Of a DNA stretch of 42,427 nt, positions 33,021 through 41,028 are shown piece after piece. A model generated the notes under the pieces. It was not told the DNA's origin. It did not search any database and worked only from the letters and a program-made list of their open reading frames with translations. Within the stretch, counting starts at the first letter, position 1; every line of letters begins with the position of its first letter. Origin of the DNA: Bacteroidales bacterium (GTDB taxonomy: Bacteria; Bacteroidota; Bacteroidia; Bacteroidales; UBA932); assembly GCA_017471025.1 (NCBI GenBank), contig JAFUWX010000062.1, forward strand, positions 1 through 42,427. Reading direction: 5' to 3'. Made by a program: the position numbers and the translations under genes.

Positions 33021-34217
33021 ATGGAAACACTTTTCAAAAAGCACCGTGCGCTTGTCTCACAAGTAGGCACCGACATCATCCGTGATGCGATGAATACAAT
33101 CAAGTGGGAAAAGCGGCTGGTTGCAATCAGGGGCTCCAGAGGCGTCGGCAAGACAACGCTCATGCGTCAGTATATAAAGATGGCCTACGGCGTCCAGGCC
33201 GGTGCCGCCCTCTATTGTGTCATGGACAGCATGTATTTCACTGAGCATTCGCTCCTTGAACTCGCAGAACAGTTCCATCTGTACGGAGGCGAACATCTTT
33301 TCCTCGACGAAGTCCATAAATACCCTACCTGGAGCAAGGAAATCAAGGAGATCCTGGACTTGTATCCCGAAATGAAAATCACATTCACGGGGTCGTCTCT
33401 TCTGCAGATACTCAATGCGGACGCGGACCTGTCAAGAAGAGTGTTGAGCTATAATCTCCTGGGGCTGTCCTTCCGTGAATACCTGCTCTTCTATCACGGC
33501 ATAAAACTGCCGTCACACAGGCTTTCGGACTTACTCTCGAATGCTGACTCCATCTGTGAGGAAGTGAACAAAGTATGCCATCCCCAGGCCCTCTTCGAAC
33601 AGTATCTCCGTGCCGGATACTATCCCTTTTACGACGGGGACATCGATGATTATTACAGCCGCGTGGAGAATGTCATAAACTTTATCGTCGAGCAGGAAAT
33701 GACCGTCTTCTGTGGCGTTGAGCCTGCGTATACGAGAAAGTTGAAAGCCATGCTGATGTTCCTTTGCAACAATCTTCCCTATGAGGTAAACATCGCCAAA
33801 CTGGCCTCTTACCTGGAGCTGAACAAGGCCACTGTGCTGAGTTATCTTTCCGGGATGAAAAAAGCCGAGCTGCTTCATCTGCTCTATTCCAAAAACGCGT
33901 CAGTGACGAAGATGCAGAAACCGGACAAGATTTACGTACATAATACCAACATCCTCTATGCTCTCGCGACCCAGGAGAACATCGGGACCATCCGGGAATG
34001 TTTCTTTGTCAACCAGCTGATGAAGGATCATGAGGTGGAGTATGGCAAATCAGCGGGCGATTTCCTTGTCGACGGTAAATATACGGTCGAGGTTGGCGGC
34101 AAAGACAAGAGTTTTAACCAGATTGCCGATATCCCGGATTCGTATGTTTTTGCTGATGAAATGGAATATCCGGTCGGAAAGAAACTACCACTGTGGCTTT
34201 GCGGTTTTTTGTACTGA
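33021..34217 (+). CDS. AAA+ ATPase of the AAA_14/DUF4143 family
   Basis: A 398-residue protein from the ATG at 33021, 20 bases after the -7 box; the longer frame to 32970 runs through the promoter. Walker A is GSRGVGKTTLMRQ (about 38-50), Walker B is HLFLDEVHKYPTW (about 92-104), and FTGSSLLQI is the sensor region. The C-terminal DUF4143 part ends with DFLVDGKYTVEVGGKDKSF, which fits a PD-(D/E)XK-like core with Asp, Glu and Lys in place. These multi-copy ATPases are very common in Bacteroidales; their role is unclear, with DNA transaction or defence proposed. The gene appears intact. Tandem GGTTA-N6-TAACC sites imply repression. Confidence 0.92.
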   Translation: METLFKKHRALVSQVGTDIIRDAMNTIKWEKRLVAIRGSRGVGKTTLMRQYIKMAYGVQAGAALYCVMDSMYFTEHSLLELAEQFHLYGGEHLFLDEVHKYPTWSKEIKEILDLYPEMKITFTGSSLLQILNADADLSRRVLSYNLLGLSFREYLLFYHGIKLPSHRLSDLLSNADSICEEVNKVCHPQALFEQYLRAGYYPFYDGDIDDYYSRVENVINFIVEQEMTVFCGVEPAYTRKLKAMLMFLCNNLPYEVNIAKLASYLELNKATVLSYLSGMKKAELLHLLYSKNASVTKMQKPDKIYVHNTNILYALATQENIGTIRECFFVNQLMKDHEVEYGKSAGDFLVDGKYTVEVGGKDKSFNQIADIPDSYVFADEMEYPVGKKLPLWLCGFLY

Positions 34218-34263
34218 ACCGCCTTGCCCAACGCATAATCTTGCAGGTATAAAAAATTATCCC

Positions 34264-34271
34264 TATCTTTG
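34264..34271 (+). promoter_or_regulatory. -7 box TATCTTTG ahead of the DUF4160 remnant
   Basis: It matches TAnnTTTG, 20 bases before the ATG at 34292. It belongs to a 26-base block repeated almost exactly at 34827-34852. Confidence 0.6.
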
Positions 34272-34291
34272 CGTCATAAATAAAGATAATT

Positions 34292-34397
34292 ATGCCAACT
34301 ATACTGTTCGGCGGATCTTAAGAAGGCGGTCGGAGCTGTAAAACAGTACAAGGCCGATATGATTAAAGCCTGGAAAGAGTACTTTGATGAGGATTAA
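34292..34397 (+). pseudogene. DUF4160 gene remnant (internal deletion and frameshift)
   Basis: The ATG at 34292 opens MPTILFGGS and then stops at 34319-34321. In a shifted frame (34320-34397) the next 25 codons read KKAVGAVKQYKADMIKAWKE plus YFDED and a stop. Intact DUF4160 proteins begin MPTI and end with an E-x-W-x-x-Y-F-type helix, and they typically sit directly upstream of DUF2442 genes, as here. The middle of the gene, including the usual HVH-like segment, is missing, so the product is probably not functional. The promoter still looks good and the partner gene begins 5 bases later, so transcription may persist for DUF2442. Confidence 0.7.
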
Positions 34398-34401
34398 TAT
34401 C

Positions 34402-34818
34402 ATGGAATCTATCGTTAAACTGTGGTTTGAAGGCGGCAGGATTTATATCCTTACCAATCAGGGCAATACCTACAGCCGCCCGCTGGAGGCCTTCCCCCTG
34501 CTACTGGAAGCAACCCCGGAGCAGCGCGCAAGGTATGAAATCGGTATGGATGGAGATGATATCCGCTGGGATGATATAGACGAAGATATCCATATCAGCA
34601 GTTTCTTCGTCACGGCCGAGCCCGACACCGACAACGCTATTGCACAGGTGTTCCGCAGGTTTCCTCAGCTGAATGTCTCAGAGGTTGCGCGTTCTATCGG
34701 CATCAACAAGAGTCTCCTGTCCCGCTATATCTACGGGATAAAGAAGCCCTCAGAGAGTCGTAAAGAACAAATCTTAGGAAGTATCCGTCAGTTGGGCCGA
34801 GAAATGGCCTCCATCTGA
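34402..34818 (+). CDS. DUF2442 domain protein with C-terminal helix-turn-helix
   Basis: A 138-residue protein from the ATG at 34402 (an alternative ATG at 34387 overlaps the remnant). Residues about 1-70 are DUF2442: VKLWFEGGRIYILTNQGNTY, LLEATPEQRARYEI, DDIRWDDIDEDIHISSFF. Residues about 80-130 form an HTH: LNVSEVARSIGINKSLLSRYIYGIKKPS is a helix-turn-helix of the XRE-like kind, with SLLSRYIYG as the recognition helix. DUF4160/DUF2442 pairs resemble toxin-antitoxin modules; here the DUF4160 partner is broken. DUF2442 with an HTH could autoregulate the promoter at 34264. Confidence 0.82.
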   Translation: MESIVKLWFEGGRIYILTNQGNTYSRPLEAFPLLLEATPEQRARYEIGMDGDDIRWDDIDEDIHISSFFVTAEPDTDNAIAQVFRRFPQLNVSEVARSIGINKSLLSRYIYGIKKPSESRKEQILGSIRQLGREMASI

Positions 34819-34828
34819 TTTTGATTCC

Positions 34829-34836
34829 TATCTTTG
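34829..34836 (+). promoter_or_regulatory. -7 box TATCTTTG ahead of the 34902 lipoprotein gene
   Basis: It matches TAnnTTTG, 65 bases before the lipoprotein ATG. The surrounding 26 bases (34827-34852) differ at one position from 34262-34287. Confidence 0.55.
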
Positions 34837-34901
34837 CGGCATAAATAAAGATTATTTGATTTATAATTACTAACAGTTATATCATTTAAAAAACATCCAT
34901 C

Positions 34902-35900
34902 ATGAAACACATCATTCAGTTACTGTGCATCGCCGCCGCAATCTTTACGGTTTCCTGCAAGAAAGCGCTCACCCCGGACGGCGGAACTGACAACCAAGTC
35001 GTCAAGGACATCCCCCAACAGGACTACGAACTTTCCATTGCAGAATACAGCACCAACGGCTACGCTCCCGACCTTTTCTACATCATCGGCGAAGACTGCC
35101 TTCCGCTCAAGTACACCCTCAATGAGGACGGAACGCTTACGTGCGACGAGCACGGGCTGGACGAACTCGTCATCACCATTTCCCACACCGTCGTCGTCGG
35201 AGGCAACGGCGTCGACATCAATGTGGAATCCTCCAACGAGAATATCGTCTCCGTCAAAAAACAGCGTATCTTTGACGGAAACTCTGATATGTACACCGCA
35301 ACCGTCCTGCAGTACGCTGGCGACGGCACTGCCACCATCACCGTCTGGAACGGCGAAAAGGGAGGACCTACAACAAAGTCCTTCACGGTAAGAGCACAGG
35401 AGATTATCGGTATCGAAGCACTCCTCGTCGAGGCGGACGGCGTCGTCCAGGAGGTCACGAAATTCTTTGAGGACGGAGACTTCTGGGGTGTGCGGAAACT
35501 AGAAAATGAAGTTGCAGAGAAAAGCCCTGAAGAAGACCCGCTGAGAGAATACTGGGCTTTTACGCGGCCATACAGAGTATTCTATGATGATAATATACCT
35601 AAAATGGAGCACACTTACAGAATTGCAGGCGTCAGGCCTGTGAATACTTCCTATACTTTTTTTTCCGAATGCGTCTTCAACGTATCCAATAGAAATAACG
35701 AACTGGATGACAATATCTACAAGCCCCAATTCAACGGTTCACATTTCTTGCATGAGCTTGTAACTGTTCCTCCGCAAAAATGCAAAGACGCCGATGAGCC
35801 TTTCTACTGCACATTGAGGCCGGCATCGGCAAAATCAACAAAGTACCCGGGACAGTTTATCCTTATAAAAGCTATAGTAAAGAAGGAGACGCCTTATTAA
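34902..35900 (+). CDS. Hypothetical lipoprotein with Ig-like domain
   Basis: A 332-residue lipoprotein (MKHIIQLLCIAAAIFTVSCKK, Cys19). Residues about 80-165 read as a bacterial Ig-like beta-sandwich (VDINVESSNENIVSVKKQRI, ATVLQYAGDGTATITVWNG, KSFTVRAQEI). The remainder (about 170-332) is unrecognised, with mixed aromatic and charged strands. Surface or periplasmic location is inferred from the lipobox only. It is convergent with a 1069-residue lipoprotein gene, and they share a terminator hairpin. Codon use differs from the left region, more AT-rich toward the 3' end. Function unknown. Confidence 0.75.
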   Translation: MKHIIQLLCIAAAIFTVSCKKALTPDGGTDNQVVKDIPQQDYELSIAEYSTNGYAPDLFYIIGEDCLPLKYTLNEDGTLTCDEHGLDELVITISHTVVVGGNGVDINVESSNENIVSVKKQRIFDGNSDMYTATVLQYAGDGTATITVWNGEKGGPTTKSFTVRAQEIIGIEALLVEADGVVQEVTKFFEDGDFWGVRKLENEVAEKSPEEDPLREYWAFTRPYRVFYDDNIPKMEHTYRIAGVRPVNTSYTFFSECVFNVSNRNNELDDNIYKPQFNGSHFLHELVTVPPQKCKDADEPFYCTLRPASAKSTKYPGQFILIKAIVKKETPY

Positions 35901-35915
35901 GGCGCCTCCTCTTTT
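35884..35915. terminator. Bidirectional terminator between convergent lipoprotein genes
   Basis: AGGAGACGCCTT (35884-35895) pairs with AAGGCGCCTCCT (35899-35910) with one mismatch and a 3-base loop, followed by CTTTT. It overlaps the stop of the plus-strand lipoprotein. Confidence 0.75.
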
Positions 35916-35933
35916 AATATTTACTCTTCATGT

Positions 35934-38900
35934 TTAGTCTTCAGTCCATTTGACCGTCTCCGTCACCTTCGTCGGCAGTACGATGTACGGATTGCCGGAA
36001 GGGTCCGATCCGCCGGTCGTAAGATACCAGACCCCGTCCTTGGTCGCCATTCCGGCTGCCGCTCTGCGTGCTGATTCTATATTTTCATATATAACGGTGA
36101 TATTATTCGCAAAGTGGTTATGCCATTCCCAAGACGCAGGCAAGTAACCAAAGCCAGGACTATCACCAAAGTAACCTTCAACAAAATCCCGTCCGAGAGT
36201 ACTTGGTGAGGAAGCACTTACGGGTTGTATACTTTCATAAAAGTGAGCATCTTCATCCTCATTAGGAACCCCTTCTGCGGAACCCCAGTCAACGCCTAAG
36301 GGGCCGTCATAGACCAGGAAATGCATCTTGTCCTCATTTGCACCACAATAATCAAAGAATGCCTGTACTCCAGGAAGTATCATATCCTCTTCGTTTATCA
36401 TCACTCTGATAAGACAGCAAAGGTCTTCTCCATAAGCGTTATATCTATTCGCTTCTGCAACCGCAGCAGCTATTGTCTCAATCCAAGGTGGACTTCCGCC
36501 ATGAAATTTATACGTTTCAATATTAAGCGCATAATACCTAATCGTCCTGTAAATCCTGACGGGTAGGATATTCGCATTGAAGGTATTCCCGGTCTTTCGG
36601 TTGACGATCCGCATGAAGACCATCCTGGCGCCATAGGACGTCGGAGAAACACCGTCTTCCTTCAGTTCGAGCTGATTTCCGTTGATTTGGAAGGAAGGAA
36701 GGCTCGATTCCGTAACAAGTGTATAATTGCTTACATCCACGCTGGAAAAGACCGTCGCCGAAGGGTACAGGCGGAAGTCTTCAGACGAACCGTCACCGAT
36801 TGTCCCGACATAGCCCCTGGACCTCACGGAAGAGGTCAGGACAAACGGCGCCTTTATCCTGAAGGGGACCGAGCAGGTAATCAGCAGGTCGGATGCGTTG
36901 GCGTGGAACGTTGCGGAGAGTGACGCGTTATAATAATTGTCGATGGTGCTGACCCCGTTGAGGGAATACTTCGCAACATATAACGCATTGTCGTTCCAGT
37001 CGACGTATCCGGCCGCCGTAGCGGACTGATTGTCCCTGACTGGCTTCAACAAGGACGCATACAGCGCCGGGTTAAAGAAAACGCCTTCGGCATTCTCTCC
37101 GCTGCCTGCAATCTGCATCGGCTTCCCAGCCTTCGTATAATACTGCAACTTGCAGTAACGCGGCGCCCCGTCCATGCTAAGATCCAGCGCGGAGCTGATG
37201 AAGGCTCCGGCCGGGTCCACAGCCCTGAGTGTCGGCTTGTAAATCGTGAACTTCTGCGTGGCGAGCGTCACCCAGCTCCCGCCACGGTATCCCTCGATCT
37301 TCACCGTCGCATCGCCCGGCTTGAGCAGGTCGACGGTGACCTCGGCCGAAGGGTTGGAGAACTCCGAACCGGAGAAAGAGAGTTTCCGGGGAGAGGATGT
37401 CTCGCTGAAACGGACCTTCGTGATACCGACTTCCGATGCATTCTTGACGCTGATCCTTCTCTGCTGGGCGACATGGATGCCGCCAGTGCTGGCAATACGG
37501 GCACCCTCATACGACTCCTTCACGGTCAGGGTCAGCGTCTTCGAATGACGGCCGTCCTTGCTCTGAATAACAACGGGGATTGTCTGGCCCATCATCTCCG
37601 CAGTAGCGCCGGAGAACGTAACCAAGCAGTACCAGCCGAACTCATAGGCCGGCGTATTGGCATAAGTCTTACCGCGTTGATTGTCGTACCAGTCCTGGTC
37701 GCCGGACTGAAGCGTAGTGCCGTATCCGTACCAGAAGAACCGTTTCCCTCCCGTATAGGTGATGCCCAGTTCATCCAGCAGTTCCTTGCTGTCCGGGGAA
37801 ATCTCCCAGCCGGCAAAATCATCATACAAGGCGGCGACGTCATCGACGGAAACCGGCATTCCGTTATACTTGAGGTCAATCTTAGCCCAGCCGTTACCGC
37901 CCGGTACCATCGTAATGACGTCCGTCAGGATAAGCTCGGGGCCGCCGGCGCCAATCGTATAGCCCTCCACGCCGGTAATCATATAGGCGCGGAAATCGCT
38001 GACCGTCCACGTGCTCTTCCAGGTATCCCACGTGAAGCCGTCACGAGTCGGAGTGAAATTAACGACATACTCATATCCGCCTTCAACATCGAAGTTGGAG
38101 CAATTATTTCCGCCCGGCATGATCTTATAACCGCCTTCCACGACTACGGCCGGCATGTTATACTGGGCGAGAATATTGAGATATCCGGCTCTGGTCTGAT
38201 AATCTGAAGGGAGATTGGCCGGTATCTTTGCAGACGGATCCGTATTGTTCGGGATGAGCTCTCCCAGCATCTGCTCGGGCAGATAGAAACTCTGCTCATA
38301 TACGGGTCCGCTCCCGGTGAAAGACCAGGGAAGACTCTGAGCCGACGCGTCCCGATGGGATGTGCTGCTCCCAAGAGCCAGACTCTTTTTCGCATCCGTA
38401 GAAGCGAATGGATAAAGGTATGTATTCCACTGGTGGGCGTTTATCGCAGATTCCCGGATATATTTCTTCGGGACCTCCGATGTGTTCCATTTGAAGGTCA
38501 TCTTAGCCCAGAGGCATTTCAGCGGAACGGTGATTACGCCGTCCGTGGCGCCGTCCAGCGCATCGGCGGCTTCCGGACGCAGGTCCTTGATGCTTCCCGC
38601 GTGTTCGAACCCCATGTTCCCGGACGCGGCCACCATCGCGCGTGCCTGGTTGAGGGAAGAGTATCCGACGCAGACCGACTCAAGGTCCGATTCCAGGTCC
38701 GGCATCGTATAAAGGCCCTGCTGCACCGCATACTTGGAACCCGAATACTCGCTGCTCTTGACGACGGTGTTCCCCGTCATCATGTAGATATTGTACTTCA
38801 AGTCTTTACGGAGGGAGGCACTTCCAGCCTGAGCGCCCTTCCCGTAATTATCCGTCATCCCGGAAGAGACAATCCTGTTCTGGTATACCAGCCGCCCGTC

Positions 38901-39143
38901 CTGGTAAATGCCGATAAGGGAAGCAAATGCCTCTCCGTCTTCCGCTCCGGACTTTGTCATTTGGTCGACGAGAACGTCGCCGAAAATGTCCTCCGGAATT
39001 GAAAAAGCGTAAACCGCTTCGTTTGAATCATTCTTGCCGGGCCTGTTGTCATAGGCGTCATCAAAGGCCGACTCCTTCCTGCAGGAGAAGACAATGACAG
39101 CCAGGGCGAACAAGAAAGCCGTAAATCGAAATCCGTTCTTCAT
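35934..39143 (-). CDS. Large fimbrillin/DUF4906-like surface lipoprotein
   Basis: A 1069-residue lipoprotein (MKNGFRFTAFLFALAVIVFSCRK, Cys21). The N-terminal third (about 40-370) resembles fimbrillin-type proteins: VYAFSIPEDIFGDVLVDQMTKSG, ASLIGIYQDGRLVYQNRI, and a VPLKCLWAKMTFKWN strand as in DUF4906-type proteins. The middle is a run of beta domains (about 390-830) that includes an Ig-like stretch with VTVDLLKPGDATVKIEGYRGG. The C-terminus (about 900-1069) is a mixed alpha/beta domain. It may be a minor or tip fimbrial subunit or an adhesin; the DUF4906 label is from overall pattern. No TAnnTTTG box is visible in the region upstream. It is an isolated transcription unit in the accessory region. 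Confidence 0.7.
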   Translation of the reverse strand: MKNGFRFTAFLFALAVIVFSCRKESAFDDAYDNRPGKNDSNEAVYAFSIPEDIFGDVLVDQMTKSGAEDGEAFASLIGIYQDGRLVYQNRIVSSGMTDNYGKGAQAGSASLRKDLKYNIYMMTGNTVVKSSEYSGSKYAVQQGLYTMPDLESDLESVCVGYSSLNQARAMVAASGNMGFEHAGSIKDLRPEAADALDGATDGVITVPLKCLWAKMTFKWNTSEVPKKYIRESAINAHQWNTYLYPFASTDAKKSLALGSSTSHRDASAQSLPWSFTGSGPVYEQSFYLPEQMLGELIPNNTDPSAKIPANLPSDYQTRAGYLNILAQYNMPAVVVEGGYKIMPGGNNCSNFDVEGGYEYVVNFTPTRDGFTWDTWKSTWTVSDFRAYMITGVEGYTIGAGGPELILTDVITMVPGGNGWAKIDLKYNGMPVSVDDVAALYDDFAGWEISPDSKELLDELGITYTGGKRFFWYGYGTTLQSGDQDWYDNQRGKTYANTPAYEFGWYCLVTFSGATAEMMGQTIPVVIQSKDGRHSKTLTLTVKESYEGARIASTGGIHVAQQRRISVKNASEVGITKVRFSETSSPRKLSFSGSEFSNPSAEVTVDLLKPGDATVKIEGYRGGSWVTLATQKFTIYKPTLRAVDPAGAFISSALDLSMDGAPRYCKLQYYTKAGKPMQIAGSGENAEGVFFNPALYASLLKPVRDNQSATAAGYVDWNDNALYVAKYSLNGVSTIDNYYNASLSATFHANASDLLITCSVPFRIKAPFVLTSSVRSRGYVGTIGDGSSEDFRLYPSATVFSSVDVSNYTLVTESSLPSFQINGNQLELKEDGVSPTSYGARMVFMRIVNRKTGNTFNANILPVRIYRTIRYYALNIETYKFHGGSPPWIETIAAAVAEANRYNAYGEDLCCLIRVMINEEDMILPGVQAFFDYCGANEDKMHFLVYDGPLGVDWGSAEGVPNEDEDAHFYESIQPVSASSPSTLGRDFVEGYFGDSPGFGYLPASWEWHNHFANNITVIYENIESARRAAAGMATKDGVWYLTTGGSDPSGNPYIVLPTKVTETVKWTED

Positions 39144-39389
39144 ATTACATCAATAAAAAAATATACCATCCTGCAAGAGTAAAACACTCCTGACAAGACA
39201 GCGACCAAGAACAGACTTCTGACTGTAGACCGGCAGATGCGCCGGACTCATTAAACGGTTACGGCTACAAATGTCTGAAAAATTCCGATAAAATCCAAAT
39301 CCGGTTAAAAGAAAATAATCAAAACCCCCGAAATTTTTTCACAAAGAGAATAATTCATACAACGTCTCCACATCCGGACAATCTCGTAG
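39144..39389. other. Non-coding gap, nothing recognised
   Basis: This AT-rich stretch upstream of the large lipoprotein has no plausible gene. I looked for a minus-strand TAnnTTTG promoter box and did not find one. It adjoins a run of gene fragments to the right. Confidence 0.5.
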
Positions 39390-39563
39390 TATAGCCGGAA
39401 GCTCGCCCCGCCCCTGTATAACCTGTTGATTCCGCGGCTGGATATTGCCGTTTCTCATGCCAAGACTATTCTTGATGGTTTTCCGGAGGGGACATCACCT
39501 GCACGGGCTGAATCGGCCACCATGGTGTATGCCCTCGCAGAGCAATTGCGAGCGTATATATAA
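39390..39563 (+). pseudogene. Orphan C-terminal coding fragment (57 codons)
   Basis: The frame opens after a TAG at 39387 and reads YSRKLAPPLYNLLIPRLDIA, then a run ending in VYALAEQLRAYI before TAA. The amphipathic, protein-like composition and the absence of any usable start suggest the 3' end of a lost gene. The family is not recognised. It abuts the decayed ATPase promoter copy at 39567. Confidence 0.45.
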
Positions 39564-39566
39564 AAA

Positions 39567-39629
39567 CGGTTATTCCAGTAGCCTTTTTTGCGCAAAATTT
39601 GGTTACTGCGATAACCTTTCGTATATTCC
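39567..39629 (+). repeat. Decayed duplicate of the DUF4143 ATPase promoter/operator block
   Basis: It aligns without gaps to 32938-33000 at an offset of 6629, with 5 mismatches in the first 61 bases. The spacer operator GGTTACTGCGATAACC (39601-39616) and the -33 TTTG (39598-39601) are intact, but the -7 box reads TATATTCC instead of TATATTTG. No ATPase gene follows. Confidence 0.85.
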
Positions 39630-39632
39630 CGT

Positions 39633-39902
39633 CTACATCAGCATCGACAGGATGCTGTTCCGGTCATACTTCACCATCTTGAGCTTCTTCGCTATCTTCT
39701 TGCAGATGTAGTCCAGACCTAACTCATAGTATATCTTCTGCAGGAATAGGTAGCCGCCGTTGTAGCCGCGCTGCTCGCCCTTGGCAATCATCGTAGTCGG
39801 AGAGTACTCCACGATGACTTTCTTGTTGGCCTCTTTCTCTGCCGCCGTGAGTTCTGCAATATACTGCTTGGGCGCCAGAAGCGCTTCACCGACCCCGGAC
39901 AT
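39633..39902 (-). pseudogene. IS1634-family transposase fragment
   Basis: On the minus strand, about 89 codons contain the N-terminal block typical of IS1634-type transposases of Bacteroidales: VIVEYSPTTMIAKGEQRGYN, then GGYLFLQKIYYELGLDYICK, then KYDRNSILSMLM and a stop. Family proteins continue at this point with (I/V)YTRI; here the next codons read stop-T-G-I, so a Tyr codon has become TAG. The catalytic DDE region is absent. The fragment is cut on its 3' side next to the decayed promoter block, indicating rearrangement around a former insertion. Confidence 0.78.
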
Positions 39903-39996
39903 AAAGCCGCCACTGAATAAGATTCCGGGCGATAATATCCTTAACGTATATGAAAAGAATAAACGTCATCAAATAGATAGTTTATTATCTTTTTAT

Positions 39997-40004
39997 TATC
40001 TTTG
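39997..40004 (+). promoter_or_regulatory. -7 box TATCTTTG for the antitoxin gene
   Basis: It matches TAnnTTTG and ends 15 bases before the ATG at 40020. It rules out the TTG at 40002 as start. Confidence 0.65.
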
Positions 40005-40019
40005 CGAAAACGCTCAATC

Positions 40020-40250
40020 ATGTTACAAGGTACGACTTTTAATCCAACTCAAAGACATCTTCTTCAGATGTTTGAGTATAATCCGTCGGAATCGATACTG
40101 AAGGAAATACGAAGTGTTTTACTTGAACACTTTGCAAAGAAGGCACAACAAGGAATAGATAAGTTCTGGGACGAAAATGAAATGACGCCACAGGACGTTG
40201 AAAGCATTTTAAAAGAGCATTTGCGTACTCCTTATCAGCATGGAGAATGA
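40020..40250 (+). CDS. Antitoxin-like protein of a Bacteroidales PIN toxin module
   Basis: A 76-residue protein beginning MLQGTTFNPTQRHLLQMFEY and ending HLRTPYQHGE. The N-terminal GTTFNPxQxHLLxMF block, a helical lysine/glutamate middle with DKFWDE, and the RTPY tail match small proteins that precede PIN-domain genes in Bacteroidetes, where they act as VapB-like antitoxins. The stop codon overlaps the next ATG (ATGA at 40247-40250), the usual toxin-antitoxin coupling. That downstream reading frame begins like a PIN toxin but ends after 14 codons. The antitoxin itself looks complete and has a promoter, so it could persist as a solitary DNA-binding or immunity protein. Confidence 0.75.
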   Translation: MLQGTTFNPTQRHLLQMFEYNPSESILKEIRSVLLEHFAKKAQQGIDKFWDENEMTPQDVESILKEHLRTPYQHGE

Positions 40251-40291
40251 AAACAATAGTTTTGGACACTAACTGCCTCTTGCGTTGCTGA
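40247..40291 (+). pseudogene. Truncated PIN-domain toxin (first 14 codons)
   Basis: The frame reads MKTIVLDTNCLLRC and then TGA. LDTNCLL is the N-terminal PIN signature containing the first catalytic Asp. The remaining about 120 residues and other acidic residues are missing; the sequence switches to a GC-rich hairpin right after. It overlaps the antitoxin stop by four bases. The toxin is therefore inactive. Confidence 0.75.
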
Positions 40292-40303
40292 CTCTTGGTG
40301 ACA

Positions 40304-40338
40304 GGGGAGACCGGCAAACGCCGGGCTCTCCCTTTTTT
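40304..40338 (+). terminator. Hairpin terminator after the toxin remnant
   Basis: GGGAGACCGGC pairs with GCCGG and TCTCCC (two-base bulge) around AAAC, followed by six T. It closes the antitoxin unit. Confidence 0.75.
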
Positions 40339-40352
40339 CAAAAGCGAAGTCT

Positions 40353-40403
40353 TGTTTATTGTATTAAACAAAAATAATAAAAATTTGTTTATTCTAATAA
40401 ACA
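40353..40403. repeat. Two TGTTTATT-type palindromic sites
   Basis: TGTTTATTCTAATAAACA (40386-40403) is a perfect 8-bp dyad. TGTTTATTGTATTAAACA (40353-40370) is an imperfect copy. Their centres are 33 bases apart, about three helical turns, which suits cooperative binding of a dimeric protein. Confidence 0.65.
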
Positions 40404-40521
40404 GTGGTTTTCTGCAATGCCGTTCCCTCTTTTTGCGTGCCCCTTCAAACAAGACAGGCGTCACCCTCACCCGCCGCTCTCCGGAGAGACCCCTTCGAGC
40501 GTCCCACCATGCCTCCGCGTC

Positions 40522-40584
40522 GGCTGTTGAATCCTTTCCGAGGAGACCTCTTCAAGGCGAGATTCAACAGCCCCCGAATCGGGG
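40522..40584. repeat. 12-bp inverted repeat adjoining a 5-bp hairpin
   Basis: GGCTGTTGAATC (40522-40533) and GATTCAACAGCC (40561-40572) are perfect complements around a 27-base loop that itself holds GAGG/CCTC. CCCCG/CGGGG (40572-40584) follows directly. As single strands these would fold strongly. Confidence 0.75.
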
Positions 40585-40823
40585 AATTATTTATCGGTCA
40601 TAGCCCGCTAAAAATTCTCCCGGCAAGGTGGGCAAATTGTATTACATTTGAACTTTTGTAATACACAAAACGTCCTTGATTTTGCCGTGTTATTCTGGCT
40701 GATTATAGACCTTTTTCACCACAGATTATACGTCTTTCGCTGTTCATTATAGAACCTTGATGATACAGAACATCTTAAAGGATTCAATTATTTAATTCTA
40801 TGCCAGAAAACGTTATTGACTGA

Positions 40824-40953
40824 TTCCGAAATTGTCCTTCTGGGCTCCCCTACAGCCAACTTCCGTAATTCCGTACTTCCGTACTTCCGTAATTACACAA
40901 TTCCGTAATTACACAAGTGTACGGTGTTTCCTGACTGGGATTCTCTTACTTGG
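40824..40953. repeat. Module copy 1 with 8-bp repeat array
   Basis: A conserved flank (TGGGCTCCCCTACAGCCAAC within it) leads to seven contiguous 8-mers at 40861-40916. Type A is TTCCGTAA or TTCCGTAC, type B is TTACACAA, in order A A A A B A B. A second conserved flank with GACTGGGATTCTC closes the module. Confidence 0.9.
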
Positions 40954-41028
40954 AAATCAATAAGACAGCAAGGGTCAACTGTCTTTTCGTACGAATCCAT
41001 TTCTATATCAGATACGGCAGATATCTGT

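Noticed and set aside
40295..40661. Two overlapping small open frames of 102 and 85 codons
   Set aside because: They start in the terminator or dyad region, cross the hairpins and show no family pattern. The region is better explained as structured non-coding DNA.
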